Assembly (NCBI GenBank): GCA_026119855.1
Contig: JAOWBW010000027.1
Coordinates: 1,156,623-1,220,622 of the forward strand
Direction: 5' to 3'
Source: Campanula takesimana
Taxonomy: Eukaryota > Streptophyta > Magnoliopsida > Asterales > Campanulaceae
DNA length: 64,000 bases
Position numbers and translations under genes: made by a program. Shown here one piece after another: positions 1-10,873 of this stretch. Below the pieces are notes generated by a model. The model had not been told where the DNA came from and made no database searches. It saw only the letters and a list, made by a program, of their open reading frames with translations. The stretch's first letter is position 1, and every line of letters starts with the position of its first letter.

Positions 1-804
1 GCTTCTGCCCCAGTATCTACTTCTGCTCCTGCTCCTGCTTCTGCTCCTACTCCTCTTCCCACTCCAAGTAGTTCAGTTGATACTGCCGATTTTGTATGTG
101 CTCACAAATCTGCTGGTAACACATTCACCTCTCCTGATTCAATCGGTGAGTATGACAAGATGCCGATCAGTAAAGTTTTCAAGAAGCCCTCAACTCCTGC
201 CGCTACTGTCTTATCTGCTGAGGCCTTTGCTGACTCAGTTTTGGTCAGTGATAGCTCAGACCATAGTCAAGAAGGAGGAGGTTCTACTGACAAAGGCTTT
301 GTGCTTGATAAGGCAATTGAGAAAACTTCAGAAACTCTTTTAGCCGATGTAGTGGTGCTGCTTCTGAGCAACTTGAAATTCAAGTTGAGGTAACTACCGA
401 CACTCAACCTCTGATTAAAGAAGACCAACTTACATCAATTGAGAAAACTGTAGACACTCAATCTGCTGATGAAGTTGCGTTCAAGATTTGCTGATCTCAG
501 GAGGAGATGATGCTGATATAGATATTGCCGATGAGCCAACTTCTGACACTCATCTTTCTGAGCCAACTGCAGACACTCAGATTGTTCAAGTTTCTCTCTC
601 TTCTGCTAATGTGATTCCGGTTGAATCTACTAGTGTTAGAGAGATTGTTGAGTTGGGAGGAGGTGCTGATACAGAGATTGCCATTCCAGTTAGCAATGCT
701 GATCTTGATGCTCTGATTGCTGCTGACTTGCAGTTTGAAGAATTTCAGGATGCTTTATTTGCTCCTGATTCCTTTCCTCTGCTGCCTGCTCCTGAAGCCC
801 TTTC
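1..804 (+). pseudogene. Accessory (env-like) ORF of outer SIRE-like element, 5' piece
   Basis: This is a low-complexity coding stretch rich in Ala, Pro, Ser, Thr and Asp, open from the first base of the window. The frame changes near 350 and again near 480, so it is broken. Between 400 and 600 it has loose repeats around Asp-Thr-Gln and acidic runs. It is cut at 804 by Copia element A. The same ORF resumes at 9342 and, if one copy of the duplicated target is discounted, the frame is continuous across the insertion. Its place just before a SIRE-type 3' LTR matches the extra ORF that SIRE/Maximus Copia elements carry after pol, often called env-like. I see no signal peptide or membrane helix in it. 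The start codon lies outside the window. Confidence 0.6.
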
Positions 805-1632
805 TGTTGGTAGTGGTGCCCTAGGCACGTTTAATAAACGTTGTAATTGTTATCATTTATTTCATATCAATAAAGAGATGTTTTGATTATTATTGTTGTT
901 CATGTTTACTTATAATAATCCCTGTCCCTAGTGCTTGTTAAGCACTATTATAAAGGCTAAATGATCATGGGATGATCATGTTAGATTTATGGGTACTTGT
1001 TTGGAACAAGGTACTGGACTTGACCCGCTGCATGAGATTTATGTCATGGTCTATGTCGTACATATATCTCATATTAGTTATGTCATTTGAATCCTTAGAC
1101 ATAAAGTTATTATAGTCTTCCACTTGATGAACATTGTGTTTGACATATTCAAACGCTACCTTAACACGGTAGTTATAAAGGGTATGATTGGCATAATCGG
1201 ATTCCCGTTGGGAAGAATAATAAGCTAAATGGATTTGTCCCTCCATGGAGAGATGTCAAGCTTGGGCCCCTCGAAGGAATGATGTTGATGAAATGTTCGG
1301 CCGGACTCAAATGGATTGATTGGATCAATAGCATTTGAATTATCAACATATTCGGAATCGAGAAAGTATTGAACAAAACAAGTTGACTGTTTGACCACGA
1401 CTTGTGTTCAATGACATCGTGGACAAAGGGATTGTGACATATTCTAAAGGAATGCGAAATTGTATCTAGTTACACTATTTGGATAGGTATGACGGTTTGC
1501 TAGAACCTAATCATATCTTATCATGTTTGAGCCCATTGCCAACTTAGTGTAATCCTAGAGGGTCACACACAAATAGAACGAATCATAAAGGACAAAATTG
1601 GAATTATAGAAAAATGTCAGGTTTTGGCTCTG

Positions 1633-1813
1633 GCACGGTCGTGCGCCTTAAAATGGCACGGCCGTGCATAAATCCAAACCAAGGCAAATCTGTCGACATG
1701 TTCGGCACGACCGTGCCAAGAAGTCAAGCACGACCGTGCCGAAATTGGTCGACTGGGGGAAATCACGCGGACCTGATGGCACGACCGTGCCAGTTTATAG
1801 GGCACGACCGTGC
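1633..1813 (+). promoter_or_regulatory. Copia A palindrome array, three pairs at 23 bp
   Basis: Six copies of a 12-bp palindrome, GCACG-NN-CGTGC with NN = GT, GC or AC. By hand count the centres are at 1638.5, 1661.5, 1710.5, 1733.5, 1784.5 and 1807.5. This gives three pairs, each 23 bp centre to centre, separated by about 50 bp. The array ends about 90 bp before the TATA-like box, an upstream-promoter position. Binding-site function is inferred. Confidence 0.8.
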
Positions 1814-1899
1814 CAGTCAAGTCGGCCAGAATTCCTTGTTGCCTAATTTGGTGACGGGATTTAGGATTCCTAAGTCCTTAAGGGTTAAGGATTGGGACC

Positions 1900-1907
1900 T
1901 ATTTAAA
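1900..1907 (+). promoter_or_regulatory. Copia A TATA-like box
   Basis: TATTTAAA in the 3' third of the LTR, conserved at 8905-8912 in the 3' LTR. It is the best TATA candidate between the palindrome array and the LTR end. Confidence 0.6.
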
Positions 1908-2337
1908 GATCCTTTCAGCAGCCATTAGCATCATTATTGTGAGTGCCTCCATAAGGTTTTGAGAGGTTATTTTTCTTGTTCTAAGATCCCAAAAAGTGAA
2001 GAACAAGAATATTCATAATTCCATATAGTTCTTGCAATTGTGAAAGTGTGTTTCACAATTTGGTCTAGCAACCAAGATCAAGAAGTTGCTTGATATTCGT
2101 TCGTGGTGTGGATACCGCTAGAGGGTGAAGCTCATCATCTTCAAGGTTCGCGTTCTTGATCAAGTTTCAAAATCTCCACCAAAGACCAAGAGAAAATTTG
2201 ATAGCCATCAAGGGTTAGTTATTCCTCTATTCATCTTGTTGTATTTGATTTAATCATATGAACGGATCTATGGGCTTTGGGTTTCAAAAATTTTAAATGC
2301 TAATTTCCGCTGTGCATGTTTGATCGAAACCCAACAG

Positions 2338-2352
2338 TGGTATCAGAGCCCC
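2338..2352 (+). other. Copia A primer-binding site
   Basis: TGGTATCAGAGCCCC begins one base after the LTR. It matches the standard site complementary to the 3' end of plant initiator methionine tRNA, used to prime minus-strand DNA synthesis. Confidence 0.93.
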
Positions 2353-3835
2353 GTTCATGTTGATTATTTCAATACTAAGATCATGTTGTGTGTATATAAA
2401 TTGTTTATGTACCTAGCATGATATGAATATTGGATTACGTGATGTTTATGTGTTATATGATTTTATGTGGTTTATTGTTTTAGAAACTTTAATCGCACTA
2501 TTCAATCGCAATAAAAATTATGGTGGATTTAAAATTGTTTGGATTATCAATTTTTGATTGGATCAAAGTTTTGATATTCTAGGGATTCAAGAATAAATTG
2601 TTTATTCAAGGTTTTGTTGATCATGGTGATTGGATCACCAAGAACACCAAATCCTTATTGAATCGGGAAAAAACAATTTTGAGACAAATTTTGGAACTTT
2701 AAAATTTTGATTTTCGGAAGGGTCAGACCGGACCCATACCTTGACCCGGCCGGACCTAGGGTTTGGCGCGGGGAAGGGCTTGGGTCTTGGGTGTGGATCT
2801 TGGGTTTAAATTTCCTATTTGTTTTAGTCTTGTGAGTCTAAGATTGGTTCAAGGTTTGGATGGCTAATCTACGTTCATCGAGATTGTGTTTCCCAAACTT
2901 GATCGAAATCGAAGTTTCAAAGATAAAACGAAGTTAGAATTATGAAGAGTTCATAATTGCTAAAATTAAGAAACAAAGTTCTTGATTCAAAGATTGGAGA
3001 TCCATGTGGAATTGTGAATGCAATTGGCCTACGTTCATCGAGACCATCTATTGGTTAGTTTCGGCCACATGGACTACTTTCTTGGTTTCTTGAATTAGTG
3101 CGGAATTGTGGATGCCATATGGCTTAGTTTCGGTCGCACTTCTTGTTGTCTTGATTTGGAGATGATAACCAAAGTTCAAATAGTCTCATCCTCATAATTA
3201 TAGAGAAACTAATGACACATAAATATTATGCTTAAATTAATGGAGATTAATTTAGTGGCTAAACTTGATGTGTAACATGTTTATATTATGTGCTCATAAA
3301 TGTGTTATATGCTATATGTGATGAACATTCAAAGAAAGTTTTAAGTCCTTTTGCCATGCCATGATTAAAACACTTGTTTATACATGATTAATTTTATGTG
3401 GGCTCGCCAAAGCGAGGTGCATTGATTTTATTCATGTTTGAGCAAGATGAGTGAATAAGAGTTTCCTATGCGTTTAAAATGGTTGGACCTAATTAAGCGT
3501 CAAAACAGTTTTGAGCTTAAGGCAAAGATGAGATTTAACATGCTTTTTGAAATTGGATTTTTTAAAAGAATCTCATGAAAAAAAAAAACTGAGAGTCATA
3601 TGAGATATGATTGACAAGAGTTGTCTACCTAATTGATTTAATTTTGAGCGGTGCGCCAAAGCGTACTCAAAATTAGATTAAAGCGGGATCTCAACCCAAT
3701 TAAATTATATTATACATTGGATGTATAAGAAGGTTATATAATTTAGTGGGAGTATTTTGTTTAAAATACATTATTTATCTCTTTAATGAAAATCGGTACT
3801 TATTAAATTTTGGAAATTTTGCATATTTGTAGATA
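2353..3835 (+). other. Copia A untranslated leader
   Basis: About 1.5 kb of AT-rich leader without a supported ORF. It contains a 22-bp-spaced palindrome pair around GACCGGACC at 2721-2756 and an A-run near 3580. A homologous leader precedes gag in Copia B (46162-47532), so the two families are related. Confidence 0.8.
2721..2756 (+). promoter_or_regulatory. Copia A leader palindrome pair
   Basis: GGTCAGACCGGACC and GACCCGGCCGGACC, centres 2727.5 and 2749.5, 22 bp apart. The sequence differs from the LTR palindromes of the same element but matches the GGTCCG type of Copia B, whose leader has the equivalent pair at 46547-46582. Confidence 0.65.
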
Positions 3836-6800
3836 ATGACTAATAAAACTCAATCAATGTCGTTGCGATCGATCCTTGAGAAGGATAAGCTCGAAGAGAA
3901 TGGTACAAACTTTATAGATTGGATCCGTAGCATAAGAATCGTTCTTAGGCAAGAAGATAAGTTGTACATTCTCGATGGGCCTCTCCCTGCTGAACCACCG
4001 CCTACTGCCCCTAGGGTAGAAAGGGACAATTACAAGAAACATCGTAATGATTCTAGAGATGTAAGTTTTCTCATGCTTGCTGCTATGTGTTCAAAACTCC
4101 AACAAAGTTTGGAACATTTGGAAGCCTATGAGATAGGCGTGGAGTTGAGAACCATGTTTCAAGAGCAAGCTAGGCAAGAGAGGTACAAGACCATTGTTGC
4201 ATTCACTACTTGTAAAATGAATGAAGGGCAACAAGTGAGTCCTCACTTTCTTAAAATGAAAGGTTATGTAGAGCACCTTGAGAAACTTGGCTATCCAATC
4301 CCATTGGAGCTAGCCACGGATCTCATTCTTAATTCATTGCCTAAAAGTTATAATCAGTTTGTAATGAATTATAACATGCATGGAATGGATAAGAATCTCT
4401 CTGAGTTGCATGGGATGCTCAAAAGTGCAGAGATGAAAATTGTGGAGAAAGGTTCTCCCGTGCTCTTGGTTCATGATGGGAAAAAGGCTAGTGCCAAAGG
4501 AAAGGCTAAGAAAGTTATCAAACCCAAAATAAGCAAGGCAAAGGTTGCCAAGGCTTATGAGGCAAAACCTGATTCACAAAAGGATGCAATCTGTTTCCAT
4601 TGTCAAGAAATTGGTCATTGGAAACGTAATTGCAAGGCTTTCTTGGAAGAGCAAAAGAAGAAGAAGAGCAGCAAGGCTGCGTCGACTTCAGGTATCTATA
4701 TGATAGATATTCTCCTTTCTACCACTGATTCTTGGGTATTGGATACCGGATGTGGTTCTCACATTTGTCTAAATGTGCAGGGACTAAAGAATAGAAGACT
4801 GCTTAAAGAAGGTGAAGTAGATCTACGTGTGGGGAATGGAGCAAGAGTTGCTGCATTAGCCGTAGGGACTTATGAAGTCACTTTACCTTCCGGATTAATT
4901 CTTGTTTTGAACAATTGTTATTATGTTCCGGATTTAAGCAGAAATATTATTTCAATTTCTTGTTTGGATAATGAAGGTTTTAAGTTTCTTATTGAGAATA
5001 AGAAATTTTCTATTTATTTAAATGATGTGCTTTATGGTATTGCTAATTCATTTAATGGCCTTTATATCTTGGATGTCAAGAATGAAAATAATGTCTATCA
5101 TGTAAATAAGAAATCTAAACCTAATGATGTAAATCATACTTATTTGTGGCATTGCCGTCTTGGTCATATTAATGAGAAGCGTATCTCAAAACTCCATGGG
5201 GACGGACTTTTGGGTTCATGTGACTTAGAGTCATATGATACTTGTGAGTCGTGTCTTCTTGGAAAAATAACTAAGACACCTTTTACCAAGTTGGGTGAAA
5301 GGGCAAGCGACTTATTGGGGTTGATACATTCCGATGTATGCGGACCATTAAGTAGCAATGCTAGGGGAGGATTTCAATACTTCATAACCTTCACTGATGA
5401 TTATAGTAGATTTGGGTATGTTTACCTAATGAAACATAAAAGTGAAGCATTTGAGATATTTAGAATATTTCAAAATGAAGTAGAAAAACAACTTGGCAAA
5501 AGTATAAAAGCACTTCGATCAGATCGAGGTGGAGAATACTTAAGTCAAGAATTTGATGATCATCTAAAGAATTGTGGAATAGTTTCACAATTGACTCCAC
5601 CGGGAACACCACAATGGAATGGTGTGTCCGAGAGGAGGAATCGGACTTTGTTAGACATGGTTCGATCAATGATGAGTCAAGTTGATCTTCCAATATCCTT
5701 TTGGGGTTACGCTCTAGAAACCGCTACTTTCACACTAAATCGTGTTCCAACTAAATCGGTTCAAAAGACTCCATATGAGATGTGGAGCGGAAAGAAGCCT
5801 TGTCTATCTTTCATGAAGATTTGGGGTTGTGAAGTTTTTGTCAAAAGACTTATCTCAGACAAACTTGCACACAAATCTGATAAATGTATTTTCGTGGGAT
5901 ATCCTAAGGAAACTAAAGGATATTACTTTTACAACCGAGAGGACAACAAAGTATTTGTTGCCCGAACTGGTGTCTTTCTAGAGAAAGAGTTTCTCTCCAA
6001 AGAAATCAGTGGGAGTAAAATAAATCTTGAAGAAATTCGAGACCCAGAAAATAACATTGAACCAATAGTGGAACAAGAACAAGAACCACAAGGAGTTGTG
6101 GAACCTGTTCAAAGTACACAAGCAACTCGCAAATCTAGTAGGTTACGATCCGAGCCCGAGAGATATGGATTTCTCGTAACGGATAGTAATGAGGTAGAAA
6201 TCATTGAGAATGATGAACCGTCAACCTACCAAGAGGCGATGTCTTCTCCTGATTCGGACAAGTGGCTTGGAGCCATGGAATCCGAATTGCAATCCATGCA
6301 AGACAATCAAGTTTGGAATTTGATTGATACGCCCGAAGGTGTAAAAACCATAGGATGCAAATGGGTCTTCAAGAAGAAGACTGACATGGATGGGAAGGTG
6401 CATACTTACAAAGCTAGGCTTGTAGCGAAAGGTTATAGGCAAGTTCATGGTATTGACTATGATGAGACCTTTTCACCCGTAGCAATGATCAAGTCTATAA
6501 GAATTTTGCTTGCCATTGCCGCATATCATGACTATGAAATATGGCAGATGGATGTCAAAACCGCTTTCCTGAATGGAAAACTTCAAGAGGATGTGTATAT
6601 GACACAACCAGAAGGTTTTGAACAAGATTCTAAGGTATGCAAATTGCAGAGATCCATCTATGGATTGAAGCAAGCTTCTAGGAGTTGGAATCTCCGTTTT
6701 GATGAATCGGTCAAAGAGTTTGGTTTCATCAAGAACGAAGATGAGCCTTGTGTATACAAGAAGATTAGTGGGAGCATAGTGCTATTCCTTGTTTTATACG

Positions 6801-7789
6801 TGGATGACATATTGCTCATTGGAAACGACATTCCTACACTTCAGTCTGTAAAGACTTGGTTAGGAAAGTGTTTTGCAATGAAAGATATGGGTGAAGCCGC
6901 ATATATTCTTGGCATTAAGATCTATAGAGATAGATCAAGGAGACTGCTTGGTTTAAGCCAAAGTACATACATTGACATGGTCATTAGAAGATTCCTTATG
7001 GAAAATTCTAAGAGAGGGACCTTGCCCGTGTTACATGGAGTTTCTCTAAGCAAGACTCAATGTCCTAAAACAAACGATGAGCGTGAGAAAATGAATGATG
7101 TTCCATATGCTTCGGCAATTGGGTCCATCATGTATGCCATGATTTGTACTAGGCTGGATGTGTCTTATGCTTTGAGCATGACAAGTAGATACCAATCCGA
7201 CCCTGGAGAAAATCACTGGATAGCTGTAAAAGCGATTCTTAAGTACTTGAGAAGAACTAAAGACTCATTTTTGGTCTATGGAGGAATGGAAGATGATCTC
7301 GTTGTAAATGCTTACACGGATGCAAGCTTCCAAACCGACAAAGATGATAGCCGATCGCAATCGGGATTTGTGTTTATGTTAAATGGTGGAGCTGTAAGCT
7401 GGAAGAGTTCCAAGCAAAGTACAACCGCTGATTCTACAACAGAAGCTGAGTATATTGCTGCATCGGATGCTGCAAAGGAAGCTGTTTGGATTAAGAAGTT
7501 CATAACTGAACTTGAAGTGGTTCCTAGTATTGCTAGTCCAATAGACCTTTATTGCGACAATAATGGTGCTATTGCTCAAGCAAAGGAACCAAGAGCACAT
7601 CAGAAATCCAAACACATACTTAGGCGTTTTCATATCATTCGAGAGATCGTTGATAGGGGAGACGTAAATATATGCAGAGTACCTACTGATGACAATGTTG
7701 CGGACCCGCTAACAAAGGGACTTCCACAAGCTAAACATGATGGTCATGTTAGGTCCATGGGTATTAGATACATGGGAGATTGGGCCTAG
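3836..7789 (+). CDS. Copia A gag-pol polyprotein, intact
   Basis: A single 1317-residue frame encoding the capsid and all enzymes for copying and integrating the element. Gag is followed by a zinc knuckle of CCHC type (CFHCQEIGHWKRNC, about residue 253). The aspartic protease has DTG near 303. Integrase has an HHCC-type region and catalytic D521, D563 and E599, which is DD35E spacing. Reverse transcriptase has a first Asp near 906 and YVDD at 988-991. RNase H has D1162, E1205 and D1241. The order protease-integrase-RT-RNase H defines Ty1/copia. The ATG at 3836 is the first in frame and opens the expected gag N-terminus; the stop lies just before the polypurine tract. There is no internal stop or frameshift and no catalytic residue is missing. 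Copia B carries a decayed relative. Confidence 0.97.
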   Translation: MTNKTQSMSLRSILEKDKLEENGTNFIDWIRSIRIVLRQEDKLYILDGPLPAEPPPTAPRVERDNYKKHRNDSRDVSFLMLAAMCSKLQQSLEHLEAYEIGVELRTMFQEQARQERYKTIVAFTTCKMNEGQQVSPHFLKMKGYVEHLEKLGYPIPLELATDLILNSLPKSYNQFVMNYNMHGMDKNLSELHGMLKSAEMKIVEKGSPVLLVHDGKKASAKGKAKKVIKPKISKAKVAKAYEAKPDSQKDAICFHCQEIGHWKRNCKAFLEEQKKKKSSKAASTSGIYMIDILLSTTDSWVLDTGCGSHICLNVQGLKNRRLLKEGEVDLRVGNGARVAALAVGTYEVTLPSGLILVLNNCYYVPDLSRNIISISCLDNEGFKFLIENKKFSIYLNDVLYGIANSFNGLYILDVKNENNVYHVNKKSKPNDVNHTYLWHCRLGHINEKRISKLHGDGLLGSCDLESYDTCESCLLGKITKTPFTKLGERASDLLGLIHSDVCGPLSSNARGGFQYFITFTDDYSRFGYVYLMKHKSEAFEIFRIFQNEVEKQLGKSIKALRSDRGGEYLSQEFDDHLKNCGIVSQLTPPGTPQWNGVSERRNRTLLDMVRSMMSQVDLPISFWGYALETATFTLNRVPTKSVQKTPYEMWSGKKPCLSFMKIWGCEVFVKRLISDKLAHKSDKCIFVGYPKETKGYYFYNREDNKVFVARTGVFLEKEFLSKEISGSKINLEEIRDPENNIEPIVEQEQEPQGVVEPVQSTQATRKSSRLRSEPERYGFLVTDSNEVEIIENDEPSTYQEAMSSPDSDKWLGAMESELQSMQDNQVWNLIDTPEGVKTIGCKWVFKKKTDMDGKVHTYKARLVAKGYRQVHGIDYDETFSPVAMIKSIRILLAIAAYHDYEIWQMDVKTAFLNGKLQEDVYMTQPEGFEQDSKVCKLQRSIYGLKQASRSWNLRFDESVKEFGFIKNEDEPCVYKKISGSIVLFLVLYVDDILLIGNDIPTLQSVKTWLGKCFAMKDMGEAAYILGIKIYRDRSRRLLGLSQSTYIDMVIRRFLMENSKRGTLPVLHGVSLSKTQCPKTNDEREKMNDVPYASAIGSIMYAMICTRLDVSYALSMTSRYQSDPGENHWIAVKAILKYLRRTKDSFLVYGGMEDDLVVNAYTDASFQTDKDDSRSQSGFVFMLNGGAVSWKSSKQSTTADSTTEAEYIAASDAAKEAVWIKKFITELEVVPSIASPIDLYCDNNGAIAQAKEPRAHQKSKHILRRFHIIREIVDRGDVNICRVPTDDNVADPLTKGLPQAKHDGHVRSMGIRYMGDWA

Positions 7790-7790
7790 G

Positions 7791-7803
7791 GCAAGTGGGA
7801 GAT
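7791..7803 (+). other. Copia A polypurine tract
   Basis: GCAAGTGGGAGAT directly before the 3' LTR, where plus-strand DNA synthesis is primed. Confidence 0.75.
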
Positions 7804-9341
7804 TGTTGGTAGTGGTGCCCTAGGCACGTTTAATAAACGTTGTAATTGTTATCATTTATTTCATATCAATAAAGAGATGTTTTGATTATTATTGTTGTTC
7901 ATGTTTACTTATAATAATCCCCGTCCCTAGTGCTTGTTAAGCACTAGTATAAAGGCTAAATGATCATGGGATGATCATGTTAGATTTATGGGTACTTGTT
8001 TGGAACAAGGTACTGGACTTGACCCGCTGCATGAGATTTATGTCATGGTCTATGTCGTACATATATCTCATATTAGTTATGTCATTTGAATCCTTAGACA
8101 TGAAGTTATTATAGTCTTCCACTTGATGAATATTGTGTTTGACATATTCAAACGCTACCTTAACACGGTAGTTATAAAGGGTATGATTGGCATAATCGGA
8201 TTCCCGTTGGGAAGAATAATAAGCTAAATGGATTTGTCCCTCCACGGAGAGATGTCAAGCTTGGGCCCCTCGAAGGAATGATGTTGATGAAATGTTCGGC
8301 CGGACTCAAATGGATTGATTGGATCAATAGCATTTGAATTATCAACATATTCGGAATCGAGAAAGTATTGAACAAAACAAGTTGACTGTTTGACCATTAC
8401 TTGTGTTCAATGACATCGTGGACAAAGGGATTGTGACATATTCTAAAAGAATGCGAAATTGTATCTAGTTACACTATTTGGATAGGTATGACAGTTTGCT
8501 AGAACCTAATCATATCTTATGGGTTCATGTTTGAGCCCATTGCCAACTTAGTGTAATCCTAGAGGGTCACACACAAATAGAACGAATCATAAAGGACAAA
8601 ATTGGAATTATGGAAAAATGTCAGGTTTTGGCTCTGGCACGGTCGTGCGCCTTAAAATGGCACGGCCGTGCCATAAATCCAAACCAAGGCAAATCTGTCG
8701 ACATGTTTAGCACGACCGTGCCAAGAAGTCAAGCACGACCGTGCCGAAATTGGTCGACTGGGGGAAATCACGCGGACCTGATGGCACGACCGTGCTAGTT
8801 TATAGGGCACGACCGTGCCAGTCAAGTCGGCCAGAATTCCTTGTTGCCTAATTTGGTGACGGGATTTAGGATTCCTAAGTCCTTAAGGGTTAAGGATTGG
8901 GACCTATTTAAAGATCCTTTCAGCAACCATTAGCATCATTATTGTGAGTGCCTCCATAAGGTTTTGAGAGGTTATTTTTCTTGTTCTAAGATCCCAAAAA
9001 GTGAAGAACAAGAATATTCATAATTCCATATAGTTCTTGCAATTGTGAAAGTGTGTTTCACAATTTGGTCTAGCAACCAAGATCAAGAAGTTGCTTGATA
9101 TTCGTTCGTGGTGTGGATACCGCTAGAGGGTGAAGCTCATCATCTTCAAGGTTCGCGTTCTTGATCAAGTTTCAAAATCTCCACCAAAGACCAAGAGAAA
9201 ATTTGATAGCCATCAAGGGTTAGTTATTCCTCTATTCATCTTGTTGTATTTGATTTAATCATATGAACGGATCTATGGGCTTTGGGTTTCAAAAATTTTA
9301 AATGCTAATTTCCGCTGCGCATGTTTGATCGAAACCCAACA
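7804..9341 (+). repeat. Copia A 3' LTR
   Basis: Nearly identical to 805-2336, with a 6-bp extra segment near 8520 and a handful of substitutions. It carries the same palindrome array at 8637-8818 with 23-bp pair spacing, and a TATA-like box at 8905-8912. It ends CAACA at 9341; the next bases, CTTTT, are the one-mismatch TSD copy. Confidence 0.95.
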
Positions 9342-10873
9342 CTTTTTGCTCCAGTTGTTGATCCTGTCTCTAGAAAGCAACATGCTGTTGTTAATATTGC
9401 TGATGGTAATAAAAGCTCCGACGAGATAGATCCAGAGGACTACATAGAGCTACCGACAACTAGTCTTCAACCAATTCCTTATCCCTTTGGTTTAAATCAT
9501 TCTTTCATTGCTGGCTCAACGAGTGAGCAGCTTATATTCTTACCCTGGATTAAACCAGATTTCAAAGGAGGAAAAGGAAGGCTCCCCGGGTGTCAAAGCT
9601 CAAGGTGAAAGGACCGGTCTATGAACCTCTACACTGTTTACCAGGTAAGTTAAAGGTTGGTGGTAAAATTTACCTACCTGGTCCCTCTCCTAAGGAAGTC
9701 TGCATCAACACGAATGGTTAGATGAGAAGGTGCATGATGATCAACGATGAACTTCTTGATATACTTGAATTCAGGGCTACTGATTCTCGTGGTCTGCTAT
9801 ACTTGGTCAAATCTGCAGCTCTTGCACTGACTCTGCCGATGTTTTACCCTCGACAGCGTGCTGATCACCTTGTCTTTATCTCAAGATTGATGATTGCGAA
9901 TCTGGTCAACATGATTCTTGAGGGCCGCTCCTGCTTGAGCCTATTCCTGGCCTTATTCCTTTCTATAGAAGACAATGGTGTTTTTCATCCGTCTGAAGAT
10001 CGTGCGCTTATTATGCATCCTGAATTTCCTCTGTCGATCCTCTATGCCAATACTACTGCCGATCTTATTGACTCTACCTCTATTCCTACTGAGTTCCTTC
10101 TTACCGATAAATATGTTGCTGATGCTACTTTCATTCAATAAGTTTTGCCCTTGCCTCTGCCATCTGCTCCCATTCCGTTGCCAGCTTCTCCTTTGCTAAT
10201 CGTTCTATCTTCCGATGATGAGATGTCTGTGCCTATTCCTGATGGTGTTGTAGAAGATGCTGATCTAATCAATGAAGACTTTATTCCTTCCTTCCTGATG
10301 CATTCTTCTCTTGGTCTTACGAAGCCTGTGGTACTGAATAGTATGTATGAATACTCCAGTTACCTTGAAGGGGATACTGAGGATCTACAAGTGCCTGCTA
10401 CTCGTGCCGATCTAGGCGATACTGGCCTCTTCCTCCGAGACAAATTGAACCATATCTATGAGGATCTTTCTGACAAAATCCTTAAGTCCAATCAGGATGA
10501 GGAAAACAAGAGAATCCAAGACCTGAAAGAACTTCTGGAGGATAGAGAATCAAGACTGATTACCCTATCAGAAAGTTTGGGGAGTATGAATTCCATTCAG
10601 AAGCAACTTGTTGATAACCAAAGATTACAGATCAGAGACTTAGAGAAAACTGAAAAAGACCTATCTGCTGCCAATCTTGCTCTTGCCGAAGCTCAACTGA
10701 AGATTGCGGCTCTTGAAGCCAATAACAAGATGCTGACTGAGAGGTTACAAAGTGCTCAGAGGAGACAAAAAAGAAAAGCTGACAAAGAAGAAGCCAGAGC
10801 AAATAAGAAGGCCAAGCGTACTGAATCTACATCAAAGGCTGCTGACCAACAACAAGACCCTCCCCTGTCTTGA
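9342..10873 (+). pseudogene. Accessory (env-like) ORF of outer SIRE-like element, 3' piece
   Basis: Continuation of the ORF interrupted at 804. From 9342 the frame is open to about 9570, then shifts by one in a purine-rich run. A TAG near 9720 and a TAA at 10139-10141 break it, and after each stop the same frame goes on. The C-terminal part from about 10440 to 10750 has the heptad-like Leu/Ile and Glu/Lys pattern of a long coiled coil. It is followed by a basic bipartite cluster (KRKADKEEARANKKAKR) that looks like a nuclear localisation signal. It ends at TGA 10871-10873. No membrane segment is visible, which argues against an envelope role. Compare the better preserved accessory gene of the SIRE element at 33443-36421. 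Confidence 0.6.

Larger units (their letters stand above)
805..2336 (+). repeat. Copia A 5' LTR
   Basis: Starts TGTTGG, ends CAACA, and is followed directly by the primer-binding site. The first 40 bases form two touching hairpins, GTGCC-CTA-GGCAC and ACGTTT-AAT-AAACGT. A palindrome array lies at 1633-1813 and a TATA-like box at 1900-1907, so transcription probably starts near 1930. Small reverse-strand ORFs in it recur in the 3' LTR only because the LTR is repeated. Confidence 0.95.
805..9341 (+). mobile_element. Copia element A, complete and apparently intact
   Basis: A complete Ty1/copia retrotransposon of about 8.5 kb with two LTRs of 1532 and 1538 bp that begin TGTTGG and end CAACA. It has an initiator-Met tRNA primer site, one long uninterrupted gag-pol frame and a purine-rich tract before the 3' LTR. 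The LTRs differ at only a few positions, including a 6-bp length difference, so the insertion is young. The flanking 5-mers are CTTTC and CTTTT, a one-mismatch TSD. It sits inside the accessory ORF of the outer SIRE-like element, on the same strand. It is the only autonomous-looking element in the window. The polymerase resembles Tork/TNT1-like Copia proteins; I do not fix the lineage further. Confidence 0.95.

Noticed and set aside
1..804. Possible host gene exon at the left end
   Set aside because: The ORF resumes after Copia A and is followed by a polypurine tract and a SIRE-like 3' LTR, so it belongs to a retrotransposon.
965..1376. Reverse-strand ORFs of 93 and 67 residues, conserved again at 7964-8375
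   Set aside because: They lie in the two LTR copies of Copia A, so their conservation only reflects LTR identity; no protein family resemblance.
1633..1813. CRISPR-like array of short palindromic repeats
   Set aside because: Repeats are too short, spacers are not uniform between pairs, and the context is a plant LTR.
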